Shown here: positions 43,383-54,682 of the stretch, in pieces
How positions within the stretch are numbered: the stretch's first letter is position 1
How the letters are laid out: every line of letters begins with the position of its first letter
From: an uncultured Clostridia bacterium
GTDB taxonomy: Bacteria > Bacillota > Clostridia > TANB77 > CAG-508
Reading direction: 5' to 3'
Assembly: GCA_934154805.1 (NCBI GenBank)
Contig: CAKPGM010000004.1
Span: 1-64,000 of the forward strand
Length of the DNA: 64,000 nt
Program-made: the position numbers and the translations under genes
The notes under the pieces: generated by a model
What the model was told of the DNA's origin: nothing
Database searches by the model: none
Seen by the model: only the letters and a program-made list of their open reading frames with translations

Positions 43383-46300
43383 TTACTTCTTTCTTGTTAC
43401 TCTTATTGTTATAGCTATACCAGCTATTAATATGATTGCTATTGCTCCACCTAGTATGTAGTAAATATATTTTTGTCCAAATGGCGGCATTATTCTTACT
43501 TGTTGCGAATCATCAGAGTCTACCTCTTTTGGTTCTTCTGTTGGGTTCTGATTTCCGACTACTGAGTCTGAGAATCTTCTTCCAACTGTATTGTTTACTT
43601 TTACAATTTCCATTAGGTTATTGTATGTCTTGTCGTCTCCACCATCATCTGCTGTTAATGTTTGTGTTAATACTAACGTCTTTGCTACTACTGATGCACA
43701 GGTTATATCATTATCTGTCTTAAATAAGTCTGTTATCTTACCTTTTATATCTGTTGCTCGATTTCCTCTTGATGAGTACTCTTTATCAACAAGCATTGGC
43801 ACTAACTCGTTATTAAATTCTGTTGTTACTATTGTTGTATATTGGTTTGCACCTTTGTTTCCATTATCTTGATTTCCTGCATATGCATAATCACTTAATA
43901 ACTTATAAGTATCTTTATGTAGTTCCTCTGCTGTTGTTACTGTCCATCCTTCGTTATCTGATGCTATATATCTTAAATTGTTTCTTGTTGTCTTTTGATC
44001 ATCAACAGTTTGATATCCTACATAATCTACTATTTGCATTGGTCTTGTTTTTACTATATTTTGTGCTTTATTAGTTTCTTTACCAGTGTAATAGAAGTTG
44101 TTATCACTGTAGTCTACTTCACCAACGTTTGCTATTGTTATCAAATAAGTTAGCTTCAATTGTGCTCCATGCATTTGTTCTTCGTCCATTGTCAATTCAA
44201 TTAATCCTTTAGATGTCCTTACTGAAGGTATTTGCATAAATTTATTTGTATAGTTTTTATTCTCTTCATAAGTATTGTCTGCATCTGGATTATGGGCTTT
44301 GTGGTTTATCCATAGAACATTTGTAGCTCTTCCTTTTGCATCAAATAGTATTGATTGATTACTTAATTTTACTTCTACATGTCTTACTTGTTTTGTTGCT
44401 TTTAATTGTGCTTTTGGTCTTTCTTGTAATCCAAAGCTTAAGTTTGAAACATGGTAGTATCCTGATTTATCATTGTTACTTGTTCCTATATTTCCAGAAC
44501 CTGTTGATGATGTTTCACTTTCTGTTCTGTTATACTCTGGTTCTGTATTAATTAATGCTGTCTTTGCTACTATAAATGTATTTGGTGTTGTATCACTTAG
44601 CTCTTGAGCTAATTCATTCTTCATTTCCGCATTACCGTTTTTATATGTATTTACATATTGTCTTGTTCCGGCTACGAGTGTTCCACCGTTATAGTTCTTA
44701 GCATCATTTGGATATACAAGTGTATTTGTTCCTTCTAGATACTTACTCTTATAGTAATCTCCTCTTCTTAAGAAATCATGTGCATAATTTGCTGGTGTAT
44801 GTGTTGCCATTGTATCTCTTGCATATGAATAGATTACTCTATTATTAGCATTATTATTTAAGTCTTCCAATGATAAGAATGCTGTATTGTTATCTGGATT
44901 ATTTACATCAAATGTTGCTCCATTATCATATACTGAATGGTATATTGTCGATTTATAATCTTGTCCATTATATACTTTGTAATTTTCTGTATCTCCTGTT
45001 GTTTTATCATCAGTTCCATATATGAATCTTACATAGTATTTACCTGGTATGTATCCTTTAAACATATACTGTCCATCTGAACTTACATTGAAGCTATCTA
45101 TTAGTTGCTTTCCGTTTACATTTACATTTATAACAGAATCTTGTGTGCTTCTATCTCCAGATTTCATTTCTTTCCATACATATTCACAGTCATTTCCAAG
45201 TTGGTCTCTAAGATCTTCTCTAATGCTGTTTTTATCAAGAACCTCTACTAATTGAACTATTACATTGTTTACTCCAATTTCCGAGTCTTCTTTTTTACCA
45301 TTTCCTGTCTTAGAGCTTGCCTCTTCCTCTGTTCTCTCATCTTTCCATACTGTTCCGTCCATATTTCTTACTGTTGTTTCATTTAATAGTATTATCTTAA
45401 TGCTTGGCGAATTATCTGTATCGTTTTCAAAATTCTTTTCTACAATTGTTCCGTTTGATTGAAGTCCTTTTCCTACTTCATCCTCATATAAAACGTTTCC
45501 TGGTTTAGAATTTCTATCTACTATACCCGCTATGTTATCTGGTCCATATTCTCCATTTGGAGAAACTGATCCTTTTCCATAGTCTTCTTCACTACTGTAT
45601 TTTGTATGTGTTCCATAGTATGTTTTATAGCCATTGATTTCTACAACATTGTCTTTTCCTCTTGCATATTCTTCTTTTGTTATTATATTTTGGTCTAGTA
45701 TAATATACTCGTATCCATTATTACTATTTTGATTTAATCTTGTTTTATTTACTCTAAATGTTAAGTATATATACGCGTCTTTATTATCATCAGAATCTAA
45801 TAATAAGTTTTCAAATCCTGTTACATAAAGCTTTTTGAATCCACTTGGAGCATTTTTGCTGTTTTCTGCAGTATTTGAGTAAATACTTCCATTTCCATTA
45901 GCATTTCTTTGTGTTACATGTGATTCTGCTATATAGTGATCATCTGATCTTATTGTTATATCGTGTAATTTATTTTCTTTCTTGTCTCCTACAAATGATC
46001 TTTCTAGTACTGGTGTAAAGTCTGAATCATAGTAATCTACTAACTCTGTTACTCTTACTCCTAAAGATTCTGATAAGTTACGTATTCTTACTCTATATGT
46101 TACAAATACTTCCAACTCTGTTTTTGGATCTTTTAATGTTCCTCCTAAATCTTTTATTACTGTGTCTTCTGCTTGATATATCCAGTCTTCTCTATATAAT
46201 TCTCTTGTATATCCTGCATTATAGTATCCACTATCATTTCTTGCTTCTACTGTCCAACAAGATTCTCCTTCTTGTGCTGCTTCTCTCTTATTATATTTGT

Positions 46301-48992
46301 ATGTTTCTGATTTTCCATTTATTTCTTGTACAACTTTGTATACGTCCTTACTTAAGGCTATATCTGCTTGTTGTCTTATAGAATATCCTTGGTTTATCTT
46401 TTTGATATTATATACTCCACTATATACTGGTGTATATGTGCTTATTGCTACATTTTGACTATCTGGCGCTAAACTTGTTTGATTTGCTGCATTTAACATT
46501 TCATCAACTACAAATCTACTATATTTTGGATAGTATTCTATATTTCTCTTGTCTTCTGTTCTTTGTACTGGATTTGTATCTCCATCTTTTATTTCTAACT
46601 TATCACCACTCTTGTCATCCATTGTAAATGTTGACATTAAACAATCTTTTACATATTGTGGTGCTGTTTCTGTTGGATTTCCGAATTCGTCTATATAGCC
46701 ATTATCTTTTAGATAATCTCTTGTATATACTTCTCCAGATCCTCCATTTTTTGTTTCGTAGTTATTTGGTGTTGATGCTATCTCTTCAAATCTAGCATTA
46801 AATGATGCTCTTCCTTCTATATCTACATTATAATTATAATATGTACTTCTAATGCTCTTCTTGTCAGATAAGAAGTCTAATCCTCTTGATTCTGATGTTG
46901 ATGTTGATTCTCCATTTTGTTTACTTACTTTATGTTTTGTTGGTTCATAATATTGTCCATTATAAACAAATTCCACATAGTATTGATATTGAGCATTTAA
47001 TTCTTTGAATGAATATGCTCCTTTTTCATCTGTTTTTGTTTCTCCTACTACACTTTCTTTTCCTGTATGATCCAATTGATGTAATTTTACTGTAACTCCT
47101 GACATTGGTTTATCTGGGTTTGTTATTTCTTCTCCATTCTTATCTCTTGTTAATGGATTTCCAAAATCATCTACATCATATTTTCCATTCAATTCAGATC
47201 CTTTGTTATTCTTTCCATCAACCCATACAGTTCCTCCCATTTCCATGGTTAGGTCGATGTCAACTGAATTCGAGGCTGTTCCTAATTCTATATTGTTTGC
47301 AAGTAGTTTTATTAATGGTTGTCCTTCATATTCTGCAACCTTCGCCCTTGTTTTTAAATCATTTTCATACATAGCCACAATTGGCTGTACTGCAAATGCA
47401 TGCTCATAAAAATCTAGAGGAAAACTTGAATAATAGCTATTTTCAACATCCACATAATATGTGTACGAATGTGAATTACCTTTAGAATCAGTCCAAGATC
47501 CTGTTCTTGGTTCTTTATGGAATTGTTTATAATATATTGTATAATGATACTGTATACTTCCCCACATTGATCCTGGATAATCCAATGGAAATGCTTGATT
47601 GTCATAATATAAATATCCTTGATATTGATACACAACTCCTTTAGCTTTCAATTCCATATATACAGCCTCACTGTTTTTAACATATTCAAAGTCAGCACTT
47701 ATGTTTAACTTTTTAGGATAATTTGCTTTTGAAGCATTTACAATTATATAAAATGTCTCGTTGTTTTCTGGATATCCTCCTTTGCCAGTTGTTGGATAAA
47801 AGCTTCCTCCTGGATATGTTGAAGTATTAGTACTTATATCACTTCCTTTAATTAATTTAAAGTCTCCCTTGGTATAATTTAATGTCGCTCCTGTATCTGT
47901 TTTTAATATTATATCTGTCATATATGAAAAGTGTGGAGTTTCTGGTAGAGGATAATTTGGGTCTTCATATGTTTTTGCAGATGGATAGCTAATAGATATC
48001 GGTCCAATTATATATTCATCTTCATTTCTTGCTCCATCTCTTCTATTTACAAACACTTGTGTATTGCTTGTATCTATAGATGTTTGGTAATTACTTGCTT
48101 GTCCATCTTTTACAAATTTTGCATACGCTAAAGCCTCTCCATAAAGTTTTTTACCGTTTGCCATAGCCTCTTCACTTATTGCCAAATTATCTGGTCCTTG
48201 AAGTCTTCCTTTTCTATCATTTTGCATCCAATATGCAACTTGCATATCTATCTCATCATATCCCCAAGACCTCTCTGTATTGTTTTTATTAAAGTGATTT
48301 GCAGATAATATATAAGAATTTTCCGAATTAGTAGTTGTATAAGGTCCTTTTACAGTATAACCACGCTCTCCATCTTCGCCTTCCATTACACCTACCTTTG
48401 GTCCATCTTCAATTAATTCCTCTGGGTCTATATCCGGAGAATATGGAACAGGTTTTTCTATATCACTTAATGCTGCAAATCTTCTATTTATTATATTATA
48501 AGCAACACCCAGTGCATCTTCTCTAATCCTTCTCCACAAAACCCCATTGGTTTCTAGTCCTTCTCTAGTATATCCAACTATAGGTCGGTTTGGATCTAAT
48601 AGTCCTCTAGTAATATAATCAACTTCGCTATTATACACAGCATATCCTTTATTATATCCATTTGCTACTTTATCTGCTCTATAATCTGCTATGTTTCTCA
48701 TTTCCGTTTTCAAGCTTGTTATGCTTTTTACACCATAGTCAGTAGGTTCTGGAAAATAAATTTTAGGGTCAAATTTTCCTGTTCTTAATATCAATCCTCT
48801 ATCAGCACAAAAGTAAAAGTTTCCATTCACTTCTAATGGCATAATTCCTAATGGAGTTTTTCTTATCATCCATGCTTCAACTTCCCAATTTGCTTTTACT
48901 GTTTTTGCCAAACTTAGTGAACTCGCTAATATAATAACTAGTGCTATAAGTGTTTTTATAAATTTACTTATTTTACTTTGTTTTATAGTCAT
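43383..48992 (-). CDS. Giant surface protein with SdrD-B-like domains
   Basis: The 1869-residue protein has a signal peptide (residues 1-32) and a long extracellular part. SdrD-B/Cna-B-like domains are at about 580-690 (GGTVWVDGKNNKG, GVTVKLHQLDHTGK, KGAYSFKEL) and about 1205-1330 (GTVWKDERTEEEA, QYMFKGYIPGKYYVRF). DUF11-like stretches contain TYRVRIRNLSE and LTYLITIANVGEVDY. A C-terminal membrane helix (about 1842-1862) ends in TRKK, but no LPXTG motif precedes it. It probably forms a stalk-like adhesin or surface layer component. It lies 13 bases behind a similar gene. Confidence 0.8.
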   Translation of the reverse strand: MTIKQSKISKFIKTLIALVIILASSLSLAKTVKANWEVEAWMIRKTPLGIMPLEVNGNFYFCADRGLILRTGKFDPKIYFPEPTDYGVKSITSLKTEMRNIADYRADKVANGYNKGYAVYNSEVDYITRGLLDPNRPIVGYTREGLETNGVLWRRIREDALGVAYNIINRRFAALSDIEKPVPYSPDIDPEELIEDGPKVGVMEGEDGERGYTVKGPYTTTNSENSYILSANHFNKNNTERSWGYDEIDMQVAYWMQNDRKGRLQGPDNLAISEEAMANGKKLYGEALAYAKFVKDGQASNYQTSIDTSNTQVFVNRRDGARNEDEYIIGPISISYPSAKTYEDPNYPLPETPHFSYMTDIILKTDTGATLNYTKGDFKLIKGSDISTNTSTYPGGSFYPTTGKGGYPENNETFYIIVNASKANYPKKLNISADFEYVKNSEAVYMELKAKGVVYQYQGYLYYDNQAFPLDYPGSMWGSIQYHYTIYYKQFHKEPRTGSWTDSKGNSHSYTYYVDVENSYYSSFPLDFYEHAFAVQPIVAMYENDLKTRAKVAEYEGQPLIKLLANNIELGTASNSVDIDLTMEMGGTVWVDGKNNKGSELNGKYDVDDFGNPLTRDKNGEEITNPDKPMSGVTVKLHQLDHTGKESVVGETKTDEKGAYSFKELNAQYQYYVEFVYNGQYYEPTKHKVSKQNGESTSTSESRGLDFLSDKKSIRSTYYNYNVDIEGRASFNARFEEIASTPNNYETKNGGSGEVYTRDYLKDNGYIDEFGNPTETAPQYVKDCLMSTFTMDDKSGDKLEIKDGDTNPVQRTEDKRNIEYYPKYSRFVVDEMLNAANQTSLAPDSQNVAISTYTPVYSGVYNIKKINQGYSIRQQADIALSKDVYKVVQEINGKSETYKYNKREAAQEGESCWTVEARNDSGYYNAGYTRELYREDWIYQAEDTVIKDLGGTLKDPKTELEVFVTYRVRIRNLSESLGVRVTELVDYYDSDFTPVLERSFVGDKKENKLHDITIRSDDHYIAESHVTQRNANGNGSIYSNTAENSKNAPSGFKKLYVTGFENLLLDSDDNKDAYIYLTFRVNKTRLNQNSNNGYEYIILDQNIITKEEYARGKDNVVEINGYKTYYGTHTKYSSEEDYGKGSVSPNGEYGPDNIAGIVDRNSKPGNVLYEDEVGKGLQSNGTIVEKNFENDTDNSPSIKIILLNETTVRNMDGTVWKDERTEEEASSKTGNGKKEDSEIGVNNVIVQLVEVLDKNSIREDLRDQLGNDCEYVWKEMKSGDRSTQDSVINVNVNGKQLIDSFNVSSDGQYMFKGYIPGKYYVRFIYGTDDKTTGDTENYKVYNGQDYKSTIYHSVYDNGATFDVNNPDNNTAFLSLEDLNNNANNRVIYSYARDTMATHTPANYAHDFLRRGDYYKSKYLEGTNTLVYPNDAKNYNGGTLVAGTRQYVNTYKNGNAEMKNELAQELSDTTPNTFIVAKTALINTEPEYNRTESETSSTGSGNIGTSNNDKSGYYHVSNLSFGLQERPKAQLKATKQVRHVEVKLSNQSILFDAKGRATNVLWINHKAHNPDADNTYEENKNYTNKFMQIPSVRTSKGLIELTMDEEQMHGAQLKLTYLITIANVGEVDYSDNNFYYTGKETNKAQNIVKTRPMQIVDYVGYQTVDDQKTTRNNLRYIASDNEGWTVTTAEELHKDTYKLLSDYAYAGNQDNGNKGANQYTTIVTTEFNNELVPMLVDKEYSSRGNRATDIKGKITDLFKTDNDITCASVVAKTLVLTQTLTADDGGDDKTYNNLMEIVKVNNTVGRRFSDSVVGNQNPTEEPKEVDSDDSQQVRIMPPFGQKYIYYILGGAIAIILIAGIAITIRVTRKK

Positions 48993-49005
48993 TTTTACCT
49001 CCCTC

Positions 49006-52000
49006 CTATTTTATAACTTTCTTTCTAATTATATAGGTTCCTACTCCTATAATTGTTATTATTGTTATTGCTAATGTAATATATATTACTGCTTCACCTG
49101 TTTTAACTCCTGTTAAAACATTTGCTATTGAGTAATCATCTTCATTTGTTGATTGATTTCCTGGAACTGAGTCTACATCTGCAAGCCCATAATCATTTGT
49201 TGCTTCATTTATTTCTGCTTTATTTGTTATTAATCCAAAGCTTTCTTGTGTCATACTCTTTGTTAAGATTAATCTTAGCTCTTTGCTCTCTCCTGGATTT
49301 ATTATGGTATTTGCTAATGATGCATTATATATTGTTCCATCTTTTCCTTCATACCAATCTGTATTTAATTCACTGTTGAATTTCAATTCACTTGGTAAGT
49401 AATCTGCTACTTTCTTTGCATATCCCGGAACTGCCCCTTCATTTGTTACTGTTATTTTGTACTCTACTATCATTGTTGATGAATCTACATATTTTGATTC
49501 AAAATCTATTTTTGCAAAGTTCTTATCATAGTTATGCTCTGTTGAACCTTTTTTGTTATTTACTGTTATTTTTGATACTACTTTATCTAGTTTCAAATCA
49601 AATTTTGCATCTTCTACAATTCCAAAGTCTATATCATATTTGTTTTCTTTTTCTATTACTATTTCTTCTGTTACTCCCGCCGTTACTTGTTTTCCTTCAT
49701 ATTCTATTAACTTGTCTAGTGCGTCTGAGTTTGCAGAAGTTGATACTCCTTGTGCTTGATATTTCGTTGCACTATAATTTGATGAATCATATAAGAATAA
49801 TACTGTATATTTTCCTTTTACTACCTCATCAAATGCATACATTCCATTTTCAGCTGTTATTGTTTGTTTTGCTATTCTTCCTGTTTCATTGTTTAATAAC
49901 AATACTGTTATTCCTGAAACTTTTGCTTCTCCTTGTTCTCTTTCTCCATTACCATTTGAATCTACCCATACTGTTCCTATTATTTTTTGTACTGTTCCTA
50001 CTGGTATGTCTGGATTATCTGGATCCGGATTTATATTTGGAACATATTTTTTGATTGTATTTTTTATTTCATTCGTTTCTATTGTTCCTATCTCGTTTTG
50101 TGTTACTATAGCTTTATTTGTTATTACTGTATCTTCATCCACTCTATTTGCAGAAACGTTTACCTCTATTATTACTGTTTGTCCTGCTTTAAGCGAACTT
50201 ATATTCACATATGGATTTCCATCCGAATCTTTTGACGAAACAACAGAAGATGCCCCAGTTGAATATGTTATCTTTATATTATTGTATATTAATTCTTTTG
50301 GCATATAATCAGTTAGACTAATTCCTGTTACTTCTATTGGCGAAATATTCTTTATTTCAAATTTATATGCAAATTCTTCTGTTGCCTTTATTGCTACTGT
50401 ACTTGGTAAGTTTGAAGTTTGTTCTACTGTTATGGCAGGTTTTCCTATAACAGCTGTTATTGTATTGCTTTCTTCTTCTATTGATTCATCTGCTTTTATT
50501 TTTGCAACTAGAGATATTTCTTTAGAATATGTACCTTGTTGTTTTATTTCTGGTACGAATGTAAATATATAGTCTCTTATTGTAGTGTTGGCTATTTCAG
50601 CTATACTGATTGTTAGCACATTTCCGTTAACTTCAACTTCCGATGATTTATCTTCTTGTTTTTGATTTTTTACAGATTGTAGTGTTAACTCTTCTGGTAA
50701 CTCTATTGTAACCTTAGTATTATGAAATTTTCTCTCTTCTTGAAAAACTATTTCTTTAGTAACCGTTTTTACCTCTGATATTTCTTCTTGAGTTTCTTCA
50801 TCAATTCTAGTCACTGTCTCTGTCACATTTACGCTTCGAGCCACTTTTTCTCTTGCATCTACTGCGTTAAAAGTTAGCATCACTTGGTAATTTTCTTTTT
50901 CTTTCAAACTGCTTTGATTTGATAATAATTTTATATTGAAGTATTTCGCAGTCAACTTTACTCTTAGAGTATTTGTTTCAACCGTTAAGTTCTCTCTATA
51001 TGTAATTGTACCTGTTATCGAAAGTTCCTTTTCTTCTGATGCTTCTTTTGTTAGTAACCATATTTCTTTTTCTAGTTTTGATTTTGCTTTTATTGTATCT
51101 AGCTTTAATGTTAAGACATAACTGTTTGCTTCACCTGTATCATCTTCAATTATTTTTATCGCGTCATACACTTCTTTGTAGCCATTAGAAGAACTTTCAT
51201 CTTTTTCTACATATTTTATTGATGAATCTGGTAATGGTATTGTTAATGTTGCATCTGTTGAATCTTCTGATCCTTCATTTTCTACTGTTAATTTATATTT
51301 TAATAATGTTCCACTTTGTACTGATGATCCATCTGCTGTATCAGAACTTAGGCTTGCTGTTAATTTTGGCATTGTTCCTGTTGTAAGTCCTATTGTACTT
51401 GCATATGCTTTATCTGATACTGCTCCTTCTGGTTTATTATTTGTATAGAACATTGCATATGTTTCATATGCTGATTTTTCGTGTTCTAGATTTGCTGGTA
51501 TGTTTGCTTTATATGAGAATGTAAACATTTCTCCAATATTCATTGTTCCTGATAATGCTATCATATATGATTTTACTTTGCTCATATCAGAAGCACTTGT
51601 ACTCCAGCCATTGTTTGCATTATTTAGATCTGTTGTTGCTTCTCCATTTTCTGAATAATATACTGTTATTCTTGAAGCATCTATATTTGTTACTGTTATT
51701 CCTGTTGATAATGTTAAGTCTATGTTTGATCCTAGATCATTATTATTTGCTAGATCTTTATTTCCTGCAAATGGTGTTCTTCCTAGAACTACTACATTAT
51801 CTAATGTATTTGTGTAATTGTTTATTACATTCATTGTATATGTTGCTTGTCTTGCCTCTGTATTTGTTTTTATTATTGCTGTCTTGCCTTCTCCCGATAT
51901 TACTGTCAATTCATTATTCTCTGCATTGTATCCCGTTACAGAATTTGTTGTTACTATTCCAACTGGTGCAACGTATTTTAAGTTTGCACTTCCTTCTATT

Positions 52001-54093
52001 GTATTTCCATTACTTTGTACTGTTAGTTTTACTTGTGTATCTGTTGTTGGTGTTAATTTGTTTAATGTTATATTTGTATTTATTTTTATTGTTGCTCCTT
52101 TTGCTGCAACATTGTTATATTTTGTTTGTGTTCCATCTAATGTTACTATAATAGATTTTGTACCATCAGAATTCTCTACTCCCTTTGTCTCTTTTATAGA
52201 AAGTTCTTCATCAAAGTATAATTCTGATGATTTTACTTCTAATGTTTCTATGTTTGTTGGTAAGTCTATTTTTACTGTTGGTTGTTTAAACATAACATCA
52301 TCTATACTATCATTTTCTAATGTTACACTTATTTCTACATCTTCATTTTTTATTACTGTTGATAATGTATCTTTGTTTAGTTTTATATCAGCTTTCTGTG
52401 TTGGTTCTACTAAAGCTATTTCTGATGTTTGTGTATTTGATGTCACTTCTTCATTTCCACTTTTTACTATTTGTGTTGCTGAAGTTCTTAATTTTGCAAA
52501 TTTTTGTATTTGTTCTGTCGTGAATGCTATTTCTGTTTGTATTGCTTTATCAATTGAAATATATAACATTCCTTCTGTTTGTGGTTTGCTTGTTTTTATT
52601 GATATTTTGCTCGCATTTGCGATACTAAGACTAGACACTAGCCACCCATTGTCTTCAGAGTCTTTATTTATTACTGCAATCTCTTCTTCTCCATTTAAGA
52701 TTGTTACTGTTCCTTCTTCTCCAAGTATTTTAACAAATTCTGTTTTTGGTATTGCAATTCTTGTATTGTATGTACTTATTAATGCAGAAATTTCTGTATT
52801 GTCTGTTGTTACAAATTTATCTTCATCTTGATTTATTATTACTTCATCAACTATATTTGAATATAGTATTTTGGCTACATAACTAACTGTGAATTTTGTT
52901 TCTTTTTTATTTTCTTCTGCTGTAGTCTTGTTGTTATACATATATCCTTTGTTTAATTGAGTGTTTGCTGGTACTCCTACCTCAAACTCTATCACATTTC
53001 CTGTTTTTCCTATATATTCTTGGTATCCATTTACACTTGCTGTAAATCCTGTTACTCCATCTTTTCCGTGATATATGCTTATTTTAGAATTTGCTGAAAA
53101 TTCTACTTTTGTCTTTTGATCTCTTACTGCATTTAGTACATCTGCTGAATATATGTATGTTACTACAAAATCATCAGATGCATTCTTTTGCCAACTTATA
53201 TTTCCTACAGTATCTGCATTATTTGCAACATTTATTGTTATCTTCTCACTTGTTTTATCATAATTGTAATTTGCTTTTGTAAAGCTTACTCCGTCTCCAT
53301 CTCCATTTGTTGCATATGTTCTTCTTGCCATTACAATAACTTCTTCTGGAAGTTCATTATTTATCTTCTTAGCATCTACTTCTATTGTTGTACTTTCAAT
53401 TGGTAAAGATATTCCTTCAATTCTCGATGTTATGTTGGCTTGTACAATTAATTTATTTATATTATTTATTTCGTATGGAACAAATGCTAGTTGCTCATAA
53501 TTTAACACTGCTTTTGATTTATCTTTATCTTCTGCTTTTAGATTCCAGTTTGTATTAATCATTATATCTTTTGAAACAGCTTCTTCTTTGCCTTTTGAAT
53601 TAACGTATGTTGCATTCAAAGTTATTTTATTATCTTTGTTCATTATGTTTTGGCTAACTGTGTTATCTTGTTTTATTGCTAGGTTTAATGATTTTACAAC
53701 TTCTTCTCCTGCGTTTATTTGGTTGAATTTGATTAAACTTGCATCTGAATTAAATTCTTTTATTCTGTCAGAATTTGTTCCGTCATCAGATATTTTAAAG
53801 TTTGCATCACTAAAAGTCACTGTAGCATCTTTTAGATATCCAGTGTCTTTAACTTTTAATTTTAAGTTCAATTTGTTACTGTCTGAGGTAATATCTAAAT
53901 TTCCTGTATGACTACCTCCTTCGTAGTAAACATCAAACTCTACATTTGAGTTATTTGTTGTTGTTTTTTGATTTTCAAGTTCTTGTGCTGTTAAAAGTTC
54001 ATCTACCGCATAGCTTACTACTGCTGCTGAGTTAGCATATAGTAATATTATTGCTAGTAAAGCTGAGATTGTTTTAATAATTTTTTGTTGCAT
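49006..54093 (-). CDS. Giant surface protein with DUF11-like repeats
   Basis: The 1695-residue protein has a signal peptide (1-28) and many beta-rich repeats. DUF11-like units are near 752 (YTMNVINNYTNTLDNVVVL), 934 (LKYKLTVENEGSEDSTDA), 1244 (FAYKFEIKNISPIEVTG) and 1543 (VEYKITVTNEGAVPGY). A Cna-B/SdrD-B domain is at about 1373-1450 (GTVWVDSNGNGEREQGEA). A C-terminal membrane helix and RKKVIK end it; no LPXTG is visible. It is the first gene of a two-gene surface operon with a promoter at 54129-54157. Confidence 0.8.
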   Translation of the reverse strand: MQQKIIKTISALLAIILLYANSAAVVSYAVDELLTAQELENQKTTTNNSNVEFDVYYEGGSHTGNLDITSDSNKLNLKLKVKDTGYLKDATVTFSDANFKISDDGTNSDRIKEFNSDASLIKFNQINAGEEVVKSLNLAIKQDNTVSQNIMNKDNKITLNATYVNSKGKEEAVSKDIMINTNWNLKAEDKDKSKAVLNYEQLAFVPYEINNINKLIVQANITSRIEGISLPIESTTIEVDAKKINNELPEEVIVMARRTYATNGDGDGVSFTKANYNYDKTSEKITINVANNADTVGNISWQKNASDDFVVTYIYSADVLNAVRDQKTKVEFSANSKISIYHGKDGVTGFTASVNGYQEYIGKTGNVIEFEVGVPANTQLNKGYMYNNKTTAEENKKETKFTVSYVAKILYSNIVDEVIINQDEDKFVTTDNTEISALISTYNTRIAIPKTEFVKILGEEGTVTILNGEEEIAVINKDSEDNGWLVSSLSIANASKISIKTSKPQTEGMLYISIDKAIQTEIAFTTEQIQKFAKLRTSATQIVKSGNEEVTSNTQTSEIALVEPTQKADIKLNKDTLSTVIKNEDVEISVTLENDSIDDVMFKQPTVKIDLPTNIETLEVKSSELYFDEELSIKETKGVENSDGTKSIIVTLDGTQTKYNNVAAKGATIKINTNITLNKLTPTTDTQVKLTVQSNGNTIEGSANLKYVAPVGIVTTNSVTGYNAENNELTVISGEGKTAIIKTNTEARQATYTMNVINNYTNTLDNVVVLGRTPFAGNKDLANNNDLGSNIDLTLSTGITVTNIDASRITVYYSENGEATTDLNNANNGWSTSASDMSKVKSYMIALSGTMNIGEMFTFSYKANIPANLEHEKSAYETYAMFYTNNKPEGAVSDKAYASTIGLTTGTMPKLTASLSSDTADGSSVQSGTLLKYKLTVENEGSEDSTDATLTIPLPDSSIKYVEKDESSSNGYKEVYDAIKIIEDDTGEANSYVLTLKLDTIKAKSKLEKEIWLLTKEASEEKELSITGTITYRENLTVETNTLRVKLTAKYFNIKLLSNQSSLKEKENYQVMLTFNAVDAREKVARSVNVTETVTRIDEETQEEISEVKTVTKEIVFQEERKFHNTKVTIELPEELTLQSVKNQKQEDKSSEVEVNGNVLTISIAEIANTTIRDYIFTFVPEIKQQGTYSKEISLVAKIKADESIEEESNTITAVIGKPAITVEQTSNLPSTVAIKATEEFAYKFEIKNISPIEVTGISLTDYMPKELIYNNIKITYSTGASSVVSSKDSDGNPYVNISSLKAGQTVIIEVNVSANRVDEDTVITNKAIVTQNEIGTIETNEIKNTIKKYVPNINPDPDNPDIPVGTVQKIIGTVWVDSNGNGEREQGEAKVSGITVLLLNNETGRIAKQTITAENGMYAFDEVVKGKYTVLFLYDSSNYSATKYQAQGVSTSANSDALDKLIEYEGKQVTAGVTEEIVIEKENKYDIDFGIVEDAKFDLKLDKVVSKITVNNKKGSTEHNYDKNFAKIDFESKYVDSSTMIVEYKITVTNEGAVPGYAKKVADYLPSELKFNSELNTDWYEGKDGTIYNASLANTIINPGESKELRLILTKSMTQESFGLITNKAEINEATNDYGLADVDSVPGNQSTNEDDYSIANVLTGVKTGEAVIYITLAITIITIIGVGTYIIRKKVIK

Positions 54094-54128
54094 TTTTGTT
54101 CCTCCTTTAATTTTTCACTCATAACTCT

Positions 54129-54157
54129 ATTATACGCTATTTTTAGGCATTTTTCAA
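54129..54157 (-). promoter_or_regulatory. Promoter of the surface-protein operon
   Basis: On the minus strand TTGAAA (54152-54157), a 17-base spacer and TATAAT (54129-54134). Confidence 0.7.
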
Positions 54158-54549
54158 TGGTTTTATTGAAATTCGTATGCACTATTTTTAGTTATTTCAT
54201 TATTACATTTTTTTGTCTCTTTTTCAATACGTTTTTTCTGCCATTTTTCCAATCATTGTAAACCTACTTGCGGAAGTACTTTTTTTAACATTTATTAAGT
54301 TTTTATTACATTTTTTCTTACACATTTTATATCATTTTCTTCTCTTTATTAATTCACCTTTGCAAAAAGCTAGTAATATCAAGGGTTTTCTTTTTTCAGC
54401 ATTTAATTATGTACACCTGCTTTATTTGTAATATTTTTTGTTTTTTTCTTATAATTCCTTATTTCCCTAAGTTTATAATCTCATTCGACTGTTTTTAGTT
54501 TTATGTATTTTTTTGTCATATACTTATTAGAAAAATTTTGCCTATTGTA

Positions 54550-54578
54550 TTGACATTATGTTTTATATGCTGTATACT
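54550..54578 (+). promoter_or_regulatory. Promoter of the initiator tRNA
   Basis: TTGACA at 54550-54555, a 17-base spacer and TATACT at 54573-54578, about 20 bases before the tRNA. Confidence 0.75.
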
Positions 54579-54597
54579 AATATAAGTTATTAAATAT

Positions 54598-54673
54598 CGC
54601 GGAGTGGAGCAGTTGGCAGCTCGTTGGGCTCATAACCCAAAGGTCGGTAGTTCGAGTCTATCCTCCGCAACCA
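54598..54673 (+). tRNA. Initiator tRNA-fMet (CAT)
   Basis: The 76-base cloverleaf has anticodon CAT in the loop CTCATAA. Two initiator hallmarks are visible: an unpaired C1-A72 end (CGCGGAG with CTCCGCA) and three consecutive G-C pairs in the anticodon stem (GGG/CCC). The TTCGAGTC T-loop and the encoded CCA are present. It is a single tRNA with its own promoter and terminator. Confidence 0.95.
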
Positions 54674-54682
54674 ATTCAAAAA

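Larger units (their letters stand above)
54094..54597. other. Intergenic region between the surface operon and the initiator tRNA
   Basis: It holds the divergent promoters at 54129-54157 and 54550-54578. The roughly 390 bases between are very T-rich; I see no gene, hairpin or repeat worth naming. Confidence 0.5.

Noticed and set aside
49122..52831. Long plus-strand ORFs opposite the surface proteins and other minus-strand genes
   Set aside because: They are Leu/Phe/Ser-rich shadows produced by AT-rich coding sequence on the other strand, with no ribosome binding sites.
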